A stretch of DNA of 37,880 nucleotides, taken from NCBI GenBank assembly GCA_023401925.1, contig JAEXDA010000024.1, positions 1 through 37,880 of the forward strand. The letters are read 5' to 3'. A program made the translations under genes and the position numbers. This DNA comes from Bacillota bacterium. Its GTDB lineage: Bacteria > Bacillota > UBA4882 > UBA8346. The notes under the pieces were generated by a model that did no database searches, was not told the origin of the DNA, and saw only the letters and a program-made list of their open reading frames with translations. Positions 1 through 7,596 of the stretch are shown here, piece after piece; the stretch's first letter is position 1, and every line of letters starts with the position of its first letter.

Positions 1-56
1 GCCTGTCGCCTTGGGCGCATAATACGCGCCAAAGATGCAGGCCGGTGAATTTTGGA

Positions 57-135
57 CATAAAAAAAACGTCTGCCGGAGAGGTGACGTTTGGGAACGGAA
101 ACCATTAATATAAACTTCTACCAATACTATTATAC
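57..135 (-). promoter_or_regulatory. Minus-strand extended -10 promoter and hairpin with T-run
   Basis: Read on the minus strand, 135-127 spells TGG-TATAAT, an extended -10 element with no good -35. About 40 bases downstream a 7-bp stem (65-71 with 84-90, loop 12) runs straight into a T tract at 67-60, which is the layout of an intrinsic terminator or attenuator. An ATG at 59 opens a frame that leaves the window at base 1, but it has no Shine-Dalgarno sequence. This may be an attenuated leader of a gene to the left, or just a terminator. The promoter and terminator shapes are seen; the function is inferred. Confidence 0.35.
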
Positions 136-390
136 CACGGAATTTTGAGAAAAGTGTATCGATTTTGTCTCAATGACTCTAGATGTTGATATGACGGGCA
201 AAAAAAGAATTTTGACGGCATTTTTCCTAATAAATGCCCGGTTGATAACTTCGGACGATGAAATCCTTTATTGGAGATAATTTGGGAAGTTGGCCTTTGA
301 GTTATCCACAGGAGGATTGAGGGGAAGGAGGTCTAGGAGGGGCTAGAAGGAAAAAAATAAGGCTATGTTTTCAATAATGGTTGATCATAG

Positions 391-447
391 ACAGGCACCC
401 AAGTAACTGGGAAAGGTGAGTCGAAACCGCAAAACCGACTCACCCCA
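391..447. repeat. Repeat copy 1: CAGGCACC motif plus hairpin
   Basis: The segment starts with a CAGGCACCCAAGTAACTGG motif and is followed by an 8-bp perfect stem (GTGAGTCG with CGACTCAC) around a 12-base loop at about 417-444. A second copy with the same opening motif and a related hairpin lies at 707-772. The paired arrangement suggests one family of repeated palindromic elements or related RNA modules. Confidence 0.5.
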
Positions 448-485
448 TCAGCGAGCTGGGCGGTATGAGTTCATTGGTTGCTATA

Positions 486-502
486 CGCGTCTTTTAGACG
501 CG
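486..502. repeat. Short perfect hairpin
   Basis: CGCGTCT at 486-492 pairs perfectly with AGACGCG at 496-502 around a 3-base loop. It sits directly before the outer arm of the nested inverted repeat at 504-686. There is no T tract on either side, so it is not a normal intrinsic terminator. Confidence 0.6.
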
Positions 503-503
503 A

Positions 504-686
504 CCTCCCTTTGACTGTCGGTACTGTATGAATGTGAAAGGGAGGGGCAGGTCGGAGGATGCAGCATAAAGCGTAGGCGGATTCAAGGGCTTTTAGTGGT
601 AAAACCCTTGGTAAAACTATCTTCCCCTCCCTTTCACGAAAATTTAGCAGCTTCGGCATCATAAGATGCCGGCAGTCAAAGGGAGG
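504..686. repeat. Nested long inverted repeat
   Basis: The outer arms 504-517 and 673-686 are perfect 14-bp complements. The inner arms 534-547 and 624-637 are another perfect 14-bp pair, and the two pairs are nested in order. Within the outer pair there is also a perfect 7-bp hairpin at 654-671. Both long arms contain the purine run AAAGGGAGG or its complement. Such ordered nesting would fold as a branched RNA or cruciform. It could be a structured RNA, a MITE-like element, or decayed repeats. The pairings are seen; the role is unknown. Confidence 0.6.
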
Positions 687-706
687 GGAGCGGCAATCAG
701 ACAGCT

Positions 707-772
707 ACAGGCACTCAAGTACCTGGAGGGGCGAGTCGAAGCAGGAAAATCGGCTCATAGAAACCCCTCCAG
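707..772. repeat. Repeat copy 2: CAGGCACT motif plus hairpin
   Basis: The second copy of the motif seen at 391 (CAGGCACTCAAGTACCTGG) leads into a 9-bp perfect stem, CTGGAGGGG (723-731) with CCCCTCCAG (764-772). Nested inside is a GAGTCGA / TCGGCTC stem that needs one G-U pair. The hairpin core resembles copy 1, while the flanking arms differ. Confidence 0.5.
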
Positions 773-785
773 TAATTTGGCCGAG

Positions 786-857
786 GTCTACATCATAGAA
801 AATCGGTGCTACATCACTCGACGATGAGTCTACATCAGAGAATGTCGGTGCTGGATC
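786..857. repeat. 30-base direct repeat, 42-base period
   Basis: Bases 786-815 and 828-857 match at about 25 of 30 positions and share GTCTACATCA and TCGGTGCT blocks. Two copies only, so this is not a CRISPR. The block lies between the hairpin cluster and the presumed promoter of the alkaline phosphatase gene. Confidence 0.55.
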
Positions 858-991
858 ATATCATCATGGCGCGGCATTTTCAATTTTTACATAGGATTGG
901 TCTGAATTTAATTTTGAATTAAAACATGGTTAACCTGATAATCAACTTTCTCCGGTACGATGGTTATAAAATATTTTGGAGGTGTTGATGA

Positions 992-2803
992 TTGGGTAAT
1001 CTTTCATTACGGAGCTTTGTATTCCGGATCATTCGGAAGGGACTGATGGTGGCGCTCGTTTTGGCGCTGGCGTTGACCGGAAGCGCGGTTTTTGCTGCTT
1101 CTGCCACCCCGAATTTCCCTTATCATGCCATTACCATCCTGCCGATTGATGCCGCCAAGTTTTTAGCGGGTCAAAGATTTGATTTTGCGGTTGAGGTCAA
1201 GGATGTTGGAACGGTGAAGTCCATGGATGTTTTGGTGAACGACCAATCCGCTGCAAAATTTTTTGGCAAAACCGCCAATATTAAATTGGATCCCGGTATG
1301 AGCACGTTCCGGATCGACCAAGTCAGTTTTTCAAAACCGGGCGCCGTCAAAGTTGCGGTCAATGTATTAACCGAGAAAGGCAAGGTTTCCCGGGAAGTCG
1401 CATACCAAGTGGTACTGGAGAAAGCCCCTCAGCAAGCAAAGAATGTGATCCTCTTTATCGGTGACGGCATGAGTTTGCAGGCGCGCCAGATGGCCCGGAT
1501 CCTTTCCAAAGGAATCACCGAAGGCCGTTACAATGATCTGCTGGAGATGGAGAAAATGTCGAATCTGGCCTTGATTACCACATCCGGGTATGATTCGTTG
1601 GTTACCGATTCGGCTAACAGCGCTTCGGCGTATGCCACCGGAAACAAGAGCGTAGTCAATGCCATGGGTGTCTACGCCGATTCGACCAAAGATCCCTTTG
1701 ATGATCCCAAGGTTGAAAACATTATTGAATTGACCAAACGGACCCGGAGTATGGCTACCGGCATCGTATCCACCGCCTTTATCACCGATGCCACACCGGC
1801 GGCGATGTTAGCCCATACGCGCCGGCGCAGCGAATCCAATTTAATCGCCGCCAGCATGCTGGATCCCCTTCATCGTCCCGATGTGATCCTGGGTGGCGGT
1901 TCCGAACACTTCTTGCCCAAAAGTATTCCCGGCTCCAAACGGACCGATGACCGTAATTTGATTCAAGAGTTTCAAGATCAAGGGTATACTTTCGTCAGCA
2001 ATAAAACCGAATTGAATCAAGTGAATAATGCCAATAAACTATTGGGATTCTTCCATCTGGATAATATGAACGTTTACCTGGACCGTGAAGTGACCAAAAA
2101 TCCCGCGGTACTCGGCGATTTCACCGATCAACCGACTTTAATCGATATGACCCGGCAGGCGATTGGTGTTTTAAGTAAAAACCCCAACGGTTTCTTCCTG
2201 ATGGTCGAAGGAGCCTCCATCGATAAGCAATTGCACACCATGGACTGGGAACGGGCGACCTACGACACGATCGAGATGGACAAAGCGATTGGCGTTGCCA
2301 AAGAATTTGCCAAAAAGAACGGAAACACCTTAATCATTGTCGTGGCCGACCACGCTCATAGCGCCAGCATCACCGGAACCTATCATGAGTTGGACGGCAA
2401 GACGGGACGTTCCGGAGTACGGACATACGCCGAAGCGGGCTTCCCGACCTTTGAAGATCAGAATAAGGACGGTTTCCCCGACAATCCCGCTCCCGATGTT
2501 ACACTGGCCATCCAATACGCCAATCATCCCGAGTACAATGAGGATTATAAATTTAACCCCGAACCCATCGCTCCGGCGATAGCGGCGGACGGCAAAACCA
2601 TCGCCAATCCCAAAAAGGATTCCAAGGGCGATCTTTATAACGGCAATCTTCCCAACAATGAAACCCAGGAAGTTCATACTGCCGACGATATCCCGCTTAC
2701 CGCCGATGGTCCCGGCGCCGATTATTTCCACGGGATCATGGATAACACCGAAGTGTTTTTCGGAATCGCGAGAGCTTTGGGGCTTAATCCCACCAAAAAA
2801 TGA
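992..2803 (+). CDS. Secreted alkaline phosphatase (PhoA family)
   Basis: A hydrolase that releases phosphate from monoesters outside the cytoplasm, using two zinc ions and magnesium. The 603-residue product has an N-terminal signal peptide (about residues 1-36, ending AVFA), then a roughly 110-residue beta-rich-looking extra region, then the phosphatase core. Visible motifs are IGDGM (metal Asp158), VTDSANSASAY with nucleophile Ser207, and ADHAHS (metal Asp453-His454). These are the standard PhoA-fold signatures. The TTG start is chosen because GGAGG at 978-982 sits nine bases upstream and no in-frame ATG is better. It is followed by a three-gene ABC-type cluster in tight spacing, so zinc or phosphate physiology may be shared. 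The extra N-terminal domain is not one I can name. Confidence 0.93.
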   Translation: MGNLSLRSFVFRIIRKGLMVALVLALALTGSAVFAASATPNFPYHAITILPIDAAKFLAGQRFDFAVEVKDVGTVKSMDVLVNDQSAAKFFGKTANIKLDPGMSTFRIDQVSFSKPGAVKVAVNVLTEKGKVSREVAYQVVLEKAPQQAKNVILFIGDGMSLQARQMARILSKGITEGRYNDLLEMEKMSNLALITTSGYDSLVTDSANSASAYATGNKSVVNAMGVYADSTKDPFDDPKVENIIELTKRTRSMATGIVSTAFITDATPAAMLAHTRRRSESNLIAASMLDPLHRPDVILGGGSEHFLPKSIPGSKRTDDRNLIQEFQDQGYTFVSNKTELNQVNNANKLLGFFHLDNMNVYLDREVTKNPAVLGDFTDQPTLIDMTRQAIGVLSKNPNGFFLMVEGASIDKQLHTMDWERATYDTIEMDKAIGVAKEFAKKNGNTLIIVVADHAHSASITGTYHELDGKTGRSGVRTYAEAGFPTFEDQNKDGFPDNPAPDVTLAIQYANHPEYNEDYKFNPEPIAPAIAADGKTIANPKKDSKGDLYNGNLPNNETQEVHTADDIPLTADGPGADYFHGIMDNTEVFFGIARALGLNPTKK

Positions 2804-2817
2804 GCGGGAGGGAAAAA

Positions 2818-3363
2818 ATGATGACACAGCGGGCCATGCTTGCAATGGGAATCGCCTTGGGAATGTTGATGATTCCTGGATTGAAGCCATGGAACGAAAC
2901 ACCGGAAAGGACGGCTTCAGATTGGAAGCCGTCCCTTCTTGATTGCCGGGTTGAAGCGGCCTCTTTGTTTGAGTGGATCAATGAAGAAGCAACGGTTTTG
3001 GGGTTTAATGAATTGTACAGCGGGGTTTCGCCCCTGGGTATTCAGTTTTCTTCCAAGCTCAAAATGTTGAACGGCCACCGGGTGAAAATGACGGGATTTA
3101 TGGCGCCGCCGCTCAAACCGACGCTGGCCTTTTTTGTATTGACGAAAGTGCCGATGGCGATCTGCCCGTTCTGCTCTACCGATGCCAATTGGCCCAACGA
3201 TATTGTCGTCGTAAGATTGAGTAAGCCGGCGACGGCGCTGCCTTATGATCAACCGATTCAAGTCATTGGAAAGCTGGAGGTTGGCAGCCAAATCGACCAG
3301 GAAACCGGGTTTGTCAGCTTGGTTCGATTGAACGCCGAACGTTTGGAACGGAGTAAGGAATGA
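2818..3363 (+). CDS. Secreted DUF3299-like protein
   Basis: This roughly 181-residue protein has an N-terminal hydrophobic segment (signal peptide or anchor). Its core contains NGHRVKMTGFM, then KVPMAICPFCSTDANWPNDIV, with two cysteines in a CPFC arrangement. This matches my memory of the DUF3299 family, whose members sit beside MacB-like ABC genes and, in Vibrio zrg operons, are linked to zinc. Start 2818 follows GGGAGG at 2806-2811; ATG 2821 is also possible. It begins 14 bases after the phosphatase stop and 16 bases before the ATPase gene, so one operon is likely. The biochemical role is unknown; the CPFC pair could bind metal or be redox active. Confidence 0.7.
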   Translation: MMTQRAMLAMGIALGMLMIPGLKPWNETPERTASDWKPSLLDCRVEAASLFEWINEEATVLGFNELYSGVSPLGIQFSSKLKMLNGHRVKMTGFMAPPLKPTLAFFVLTKVPMAICPFCSTDANWPNDIVVVRLSKPATALPYDQPIQVIGKLEVGSQIDQETGFVSLVRLNAERLERSKE

Positions 3364-3379
3364 TGGGAGGCATCAAAAG

Positions 3380-4075
3380 ATGCTGGTCATGAAGAATCTC
3401 ACAAAACAATACCGGAGTCCGGAAGGGCAAACCATTACCGCCCTTTATCTTCAGGAACTTCAGCTGGAAAGCGGGGAACAGGTGGCCCTGGCCGGTCCCA
3501 GCGGTTCCGGGAAAACCACTTTACTGCATCTTATTTCCGGATTGATTACCCCAACGGCCGGAGAAATTCGCCTCGACGGGGAGCGAATTGATGATCTGAA
3601 AGGAAAAAACCGGGATATTTGGCGGGGCAAAAACGTTGGCTATATCTTTCAAAACTATAATTTGTTAAATGGTCTCAACGCTTTGGAGAATATTTTGGCG
3701 GCGATGGCTTTTGGCGGGGTGGTTCCCAAATCTCTTCAGCGGAAACGGGCAGAAACCTTGCTCAGAGAAGTTGGCCTAGCCGGCCGGTTTTATCACCGCC
3801 CGCATCAATTAAGCGGCGGGGAGCAGCAACGGGTGGCTGTTGCACGGGCCCTGGCCAATGAACCCCGGATCGTTTTGGCCGATGAACCCACAGCCAGTTT
3901 AGATAGGGAGAATAGTCAAAAGGTCTTGGAATTATTAACCCGGCTTTGCCGCGAACAGAACAGCCTATTCGTCTTGGCTACTCACGATCAGGAAGTGATT
4001 AGCCGGTTTACCCGAATTGTCAAATTACAACGGTTGGAGGGAACCCCGAATGAAACTGCGCATAGTGTGGCGTAA
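3380..4075 (+). CDS. MacB/LolD-type ABC transporter ATPase
   Basis: The ATPase subunit of an ABC system, binding ATP on the cytoplasmic side and driving the membrane partner encoded next. The sequence shows Walker A GPSGSGKTT, Q-loop FQNYNLLNG, signature LSGGEQQRVAVARAL, Walker B IVLADEPTASLD and switch ATHD. This LolD/MacB-like pattern fits mechanotransmission or extraction systems rather than classical importers. Its 231-residue length is usual. The end overlaps the permease gene by 26 bases, so translation is coupled. ATG 3389 is an alternative start. The neighbours (DUF3299-like protein, FtsX-type permease) resemble the Vibrio ZrgB/C/E set, which suggests but does not prove a link to zinc. 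Confidence 0.93.
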   Translation: MLVMKNLTKQYRSPEGQTITALYLQELQLESGEQVALAGPSGSGKTTLLHLISGLITPTAGEIRLDGERIDDLKGKNRDIWRGKNVGYIFQNYNLLNGLNALENILAAMAFGGVVPKSLQRKRAETLLREVGLAGRFYHRPHQLSGGEQQRVAVARALANEPRIVLADEPTASLDRENSQKVLELLTRLCREQNSLFVLATHDQEVISRFTRIVKLQRLEGTPNETAHSVA

Positions 4076-5255
4076 TTTGCTGGCCAAACCATTGCAAAAT
4101 TCCATCATTACGGGCATTGTGGCTTTAGCGATAGCTTTAACCGTGACATTACTGCTAGTGGCCGAAGGACTCCATCAGGGATTCGTCCGGGCCACCGAAC
4201 CCTTCGATTTAATCGTCGGCGCCAAGGGCAGTCCGATTCAACTGGTTCTCAATACGGTATTTCTTCAGGACAATCCGGTTGGCAACATCCCCGAAGAAAT
4301 CCTGGAAGAATTAAAAAGGCAGCCGGGAGTTGCCGCGGCGATTCCTCTGGGCTTCGGCGACAATTACCGGGGCTACCGGATTGTCGGTACTACGGGTGAT
4401 ATTTTTGCACAACCCGGAATCGCTAAAGCTCCCCGGTGGTTTCAATTGGAAGTTGGCAAATTTTTTTCGGCCCCTTATGAAGCGGTGATCGGAACCAAAG
4501 TTGCTCAAGAACTGGGCTTAAAAGTAGGGGATCGTTTTACTTCCATCCATGGCTTGTCCCTTGGGGAACAGGGTGAGCAACACCGGGAACACCCCTATCA
4601 AGTCGTGGGGATTTTGAAAGCGGTTGAGGGTCCGTACGACCAGGCCATTCTGGTTCCTTTGAAAAGCATTTGGGAAATCCACCCATTTTCTAAAGTTTTA
4701 TCCAAAGAGCAGCACCAGCACGAACATGGCGTCACTGCGATTCTGGTCAGGCCAAAAGGATATGTGGACGCGATGCGTTTATATCAACAGTTTCAAGGTG
4801 AACAGCGGGCGCAATTGATCTTTCCGGCCCAGATCATTATCGGGTTTTTTGCCCTGATGGGCCAGGGGGAACAGGTTTTGCAGATGATCACCTCTATCGT
4901 GATCGCGATCACCTTATTGACGGTGGCATTAACTTTATATGGATCATCGCTTAACCGAAGCCGGGATCAGGCGATTCTCCGGGCCATTGGAGCCAATGCC
5001 GGCGACCTTTTTCAAGTCATCGTCATGGAAGGAGTCCTATTGGTGGGATTGGGAGTCATCATCGGTTTGGCGGCCGGACACGGATTATTCTTAACTTTCG
5101 CAGGGATATTGCAGCAAAAAACCGCTATCACTGTGGGCATAGGGTGGTCTTGGCATGAGTTACCCGTTGGACTGGGAACCCTCTTCCTGGGGATACTAGC
5201 CTGCGTGGTTCCGGCATTGCTTGCTTACCGCTTCGATGTTTCCAAAAATCTGTGA
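4050..5255 (+). CDS. FtsX/MacB-type ABC permease
   Basis: A membrane component of the ABC system, about 401 residues. One transmembrane helix lies near the N-terminus (about 17-38), followed by a long extracytoplasmic domain (about 40-265), then three C-terminal helices with RDQAILRAIGANAGDLFQ between them. This is the MacB/FtsX topology. The extracytoplasmic domain carries a histidine cluster, QHQHEHG at 221-227, a plausible metal site. Start ATG 4050 has GGAGGG at 4036-4041 and lies inside the ATPase gene. Family members couple cytoplasmic ATP hydrolysis to events outside the membrane. A zinc-related role is inferred from the histidines, the DUF3299-like neighbour and the zinc enzyme upstream. 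Confidence 0.88.
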   Translation: MKLRIVWRNLLAKPLQNSIITGIVALAIALTVTLLLVAEGLHQGFVRATEPFDLIVGAKGSPIQLVLNTVFLQDNPVGNIPEEILEELKRQPGVAAAIPLGFGDNYRGYRIVGTTGDIFAQPGIAKAPRWFQLEVGKFFSAPYEAVIGTKVAQELGLKVGDRFTSIHGLSLGEQGEQHREHPYQVVGILKAVEGPYDQAILVPLKSIWEIHPFSKVLSKEQHQHEHGVTAILVRPKGYVDAMRLYQQFQGEQRAQLIFPAQIIIGFFALMGQGEQVLQMITSIVIAITLLTVALTLYGSSLNRSRDQAILRAIGANAGDLFQVIVMEGVLLVGLGVIIGLAAGHGLFLTFAGILQQKTAITVGIGWSWHELPVGLGTLFLGILACVVPALLAYRFDVSKNL

Positions 5256-5420
5256 TCCTTTTTTCAAAATACCCGGCCCAAAGGGCTTACCGGTTGTTTT
5301 TGGATGACTACCGGTCGGCAGGAGCAGGGAATGTGCAGAAAAAACCAGCCACAGCCGTTAAAGTTTGTGATAAAATAGATGTAACCGCACCAAACGCTTC
5401 GCCAATAAACGGGAAAGTAA
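5256..5420. other. Short intergenic stretch, possible terminator
   Basis: A GCCC-AAA-GGGC mini-stem near 5276-5286 flanked by CCGG on both sides is followed by a TTGTTTTT run at about 5294-5301. It could be a weak terminator for the phosphatase/ABC operon. A TAAAAT near 5371 may be a -10 for the kinase gene, but no matching -35 is clear. Confidence 0.3.
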
Positions 5421-6698
5421 TTGATTACCAAACAGATGATGACGAACTTGCAAAAGAAAATAATTTCAGCAATGATTCAGATTTTCGTCCACTTGATGGT
5501 AATTTACTATTACTATCAACAGGAAAATTTCACGCGGATTTTCCCCAACGAGTGGTCGGAACAGTTTGTGATCGCCATTTTATTGCAAATGGCCCTATCC
5601 CTTTTGATGGTGTTCATCCCTTGGAAGAATATCCGCAAAGGGCTTTTTTTCATCCGGATGTTTTTTTTATTAGCGATTTCCCTGCCTTTTATCGGAAAGT
5701 CCGGTAATTTGGGGCTGTTATACTTGCTTCAAGCCTTTGAAGGATATTTTTATTTTCAAAGCAAGACTGCCTTTGGAATCATTTTGTTCGATATCCTCTT
5801 TCTTTTTTGGCTGATGCAACGGAAAATCCTATTATGGAATTTTTATCAACCCGCACTGTCTTCGAAGATCTTTACCTATCTGATTCTCACTTTTCATTGT
5901 ATCTTGGGAAGCTTCATCGGATACTTCGCCCGTAAGGACCAATGCCAACGCATGAAGGAAAAACAATTATATGATCAATTGTATATCTCCAACCGTTACT
6001 TAGCCGAAGCGAACATCGGTTTACAAACGGTTGCGGCGGAAGCGGAGCTATCTTCAATTTTTAAGGAAAGGACCCGGATCGCGCGGGAAATTCATGATTC
6101 CCTCGCCTATACCTTTACCAATTTAATTGCCCTGTTGAATGCCTTTTTGGTCCAAAAACAAGCCACCGGGCAAGAAGTCCCGGCCGAAATCGAGAAAGCC
6201 AGAAATCTGGCCCTGGATGGTTTGCGGGACTTGCGGCAGGCGCTTCATACCTTGCGGCCCCGGGAGAATGAAGATTATAACGGATTGGGAGCGATTCTCC
6301 GGTTAACCAAGGTCTTTAAACAAGCGACCGGGATCGAGGTCAGTTTGAATTTCGGGGATGTGCCGCAGTATATCGGCAAGCCACTGGAAAAGGTGATTTA
6401 CCGTGCCGTTCAGGAAGGATTGACCAATTCCTTTCGCCATGGCAAAGCAACGGAAGTGTATATTTCCTTTTATCTGGTGGGCGAAGGCGTGGAAGTGAAC
6501 ATAAAAGACAACGGGCGCGGCACCGACTCTCCCACCGGCGGTTATGGATTGCTGGGCATTCAAGAACGGGTGGACGAATTGGCCGGGAAAGTCAACATTT
6601 CCTCCAGACCGGGAAACGGTTTTCTATTGTGTATCTGGTTGCCATTTCAAGAAGAGGGCGAGGCTCATGGAAACATTACAAATTATCATTGTAGATGA
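5421..6698 (+). CDS. NarL/DesK-type sensor histidine kinase
   Basis: An inner-membrane sensor kinase that should autophosphorylate on histidine and pass phosphate to the next gene's product. The N-terminal half (about residues 15-170) is strongly hydrophobic with roughly five or six helices and no large external domain, so it may sense the membrane or a small signal. The HisKA_3 box is RTRIAREIHDSLAYTFTNL with His225, followed by the N-box VQEGLTNSFRHG and G-box GYGLLGIQERV. Start TTG 5421 is weakly supported; ATG 5436 or 5439 are alternatives. The 3' end overlaps the regulator gene by 32 bases. It resembles the LiaS/VraS/DesK group, but the stimulus cannot be read from sequence. Confidence 0.88.
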   Translation: MITKQMMTNLQKKIISAMIQIFVHLMVIYYYYQQENFTRIFPNEWSEQFVIAILLQMALSLLMVFIPWKNIRKGLFFIRMFFLLAISLPFIGKSGNLGLLYLLQAFEGYFYFQSKTAFGIILFDILFLFWLMQRKILLWNFYQPALSSKIFTYLILTFHCILGSFIGYFARKDQCQRMKEKQLYDQLYISNRYLAEANIGLQTVAAEAELSSIFKERTRIAREIHDSLAYTFTNLIALLNAFLVQKQATGQEVPAEIEKARNLALDGLRDLRQALHTLRPRENEDYNGLGAILRLTKVFKQATGIEVSLNFGDVPQYIGKPLEKVIYRAVQEGLTNSFRHGKATEVYISFYLVGEGVEVNIKDNGRGTDSPTGGYGLLGIQERVDELAGKVNISSRPGNGFLLCIWLPFQEEGEAHGNITNYHCR

Positions 6699-7323
6699 TC
6701 AAATTCTTTTTCGCGAAAATCTCAAAATCGTGATTGAATTGTTGATTCCCGAAGCGAAGGTGGTCGCCATCGCCAGCAATGGCATTGAGGCTCTGGAAAT
6801 TTGCAGGACTCAGCCCCACAATTTAATCCTGCTGGATGTGCGGATGCCCCAAATGGATGGGGTCGAATTTATCCGCCATTATCGCGAAGAAGGATATATC
6901 GCCAAAGTGATCATGTTAACCACCTTTGAAGATGACGAATATGTTTTTGAAGCATTGCGTTATGGGGCCGCGGGATATTTACTCAAAGAGATCCAACCGG
7001 ATGAACTGGCCAAAGCCCTGGTCCATGTCCATCAGGGAGGAATGCTTATTTCACCGCGAATTACCGCCAAATTGGTGAAGGAAGTCAATCGCTACCGGGC
7101 GGTGGATACCATTGCTCCCAATGAAATATTGTCCCATTTGACTCCGCGGGAGATTGAAGTGTTACGCCACGTGGCCATGGGCGAAGACAACCAGCAAATT
7201 GCCAAAAGCCTGCAACTGGCTGAAGGGACGGTAAAAAATTATATCAGTAGTATTTATGAAAAACTTGAGTTGAAGGATCGTTCCCAAGCCACCCGTTTTG
7301 CTATTTTGCGGGGACTGGTATAA
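6667..7323 (+). CDS. NarL-family response regulator
   Basis: The DNA-binding partner of the overlapping histidine kinase. The 218-residue protein has a complete receiver domain: acidic pair Asp10-Asp11 in IIVDDQ, phosphoacceptor Asp57 in LLDVRMPQMDG, Thr85/86 and Lys107 in GYLLKEI. A LuxR-type helix-turn-helix follows (LTPREIEVLRHVAMG ... GTVKNYISSIYEKL). ATG 6667 is chosen over the upstream ATG at 6544 because the receiver fold begins here and GAAGAGGG lies eight bases upstream. Targets are unknown; the sugar importer 270 bases downstream is one candidate, the upstream metal-type ABC operon another. Confidence 0.95.
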   Translation: METLQIIIVDDQILFRENLKIVIELLIPEAKVVAIASNGIEALEICRTQPHNLILLDVRMPQMDGVEFIRHYREEGYIAKVIMLTTFEDDEYVFEALRYGAAGYLLKEIQPDELAKALVHVHQGGMLISPRITAKLVKEVNRYRAVDTIAPNEILSHLTPREIEVLRHVAMGEDNQQIAKSLQLAEGTVKNYISSIYEKLELKDRSQATRFAILRGLV

Positions 7324-7350
7324 ACTTGCGCTATGACTTTGATGATCGAC

Positions 7351-7430
7351 AGTATGACTGCCGTCATACTTTATAAAATTATCTTGTGACCAAAATACGA
7401 CTGGCTGCACTGGCGGGTCGTATTTCTTTT
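7351..7430 (+). terminator. Two hairpins after the response regulator
   Basis: The first hairpin is AGTATGAC (7351-7358) with GTCATACT (7363-7370). The second is AAATACGAC (7393-7401) with GTCGTATTT (7417-7425), followed by CTTTT. Either could end the two-component transcript; both have AT-rich stems and short T tracts, so termination may be partial. Confidence 0.5.
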
Positions 7431-7596
7431 GTGTTACATTATGATTAAATCAAAAGCAACATCCGCTGAACCCATTGGGGTGATTGTTCCGGATTTCCTT
7501 AAGAAATGTCAATTGGGTAAGGAGGTGAGGGTCGGATCAAAAAACACCCGGAAGCGAGAGAAACAGTTTTTACAATTCGTAATGAGGGGGAGCTAA

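Larger units (their letters stand above)
136..990. other. Gene-free region rich in hairpins and repeats
   Basis: No coding frame here is convincing. The stretch holds a purine-rich run (about 311-355), several perfect hairpins, a nested long inverted repeat (504-686), two related 'CAGGCACYCAAGTAMCTGG' segments (392-410 and 708-726) each followed by a hairpin, and a 30-base direct repeat (786-815 and 828-857). It could be a structured RNA locus, a cluster of palindromic intergenic repeats, or decayed mobile DNA. The alkaline phosphatase promoter should lie near 900-970, but only a TATAAA at about 965-970 is visible, with no clear -35 or PHO box. Confidence 0.6.

Noticed and set aside
302..310. 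TTATCCACA, a perfect DnaA box
   Set aside because: Only one copy, no dnaA or dnaN nearby and no AT-rich unwinding element, so an origin is not supported.
471..662. 63-codon minus-strand frame
   Set aside because: It is made almost wholly of the nested inverted-repeat arms and has no ribosome binding site of its own.
786..857. Possible CRISPR-like repeat
   Set aside because: Only two imperfect copies and no cas genes.
2330..2902. 190-codon minus-strand frame
   Set aside because: Shadow of the alkaline phosphatase gene; composition and lack of a start signal do not support it.
5252..5707. 151-codon plus-strand frame overlapping the permease end and kinase start
   Set aside because: It overlaps the well-supported kinase gene in another frame, has no recognisable domain and no ribosome binding site.
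7519..7596. AAGGAGGTGAGG in the leader of the binding-protein gene, possible small gene
   Set aside because: The only frames after it start with GTG too close to the site or with a rare codon and give no recognisable peptide.
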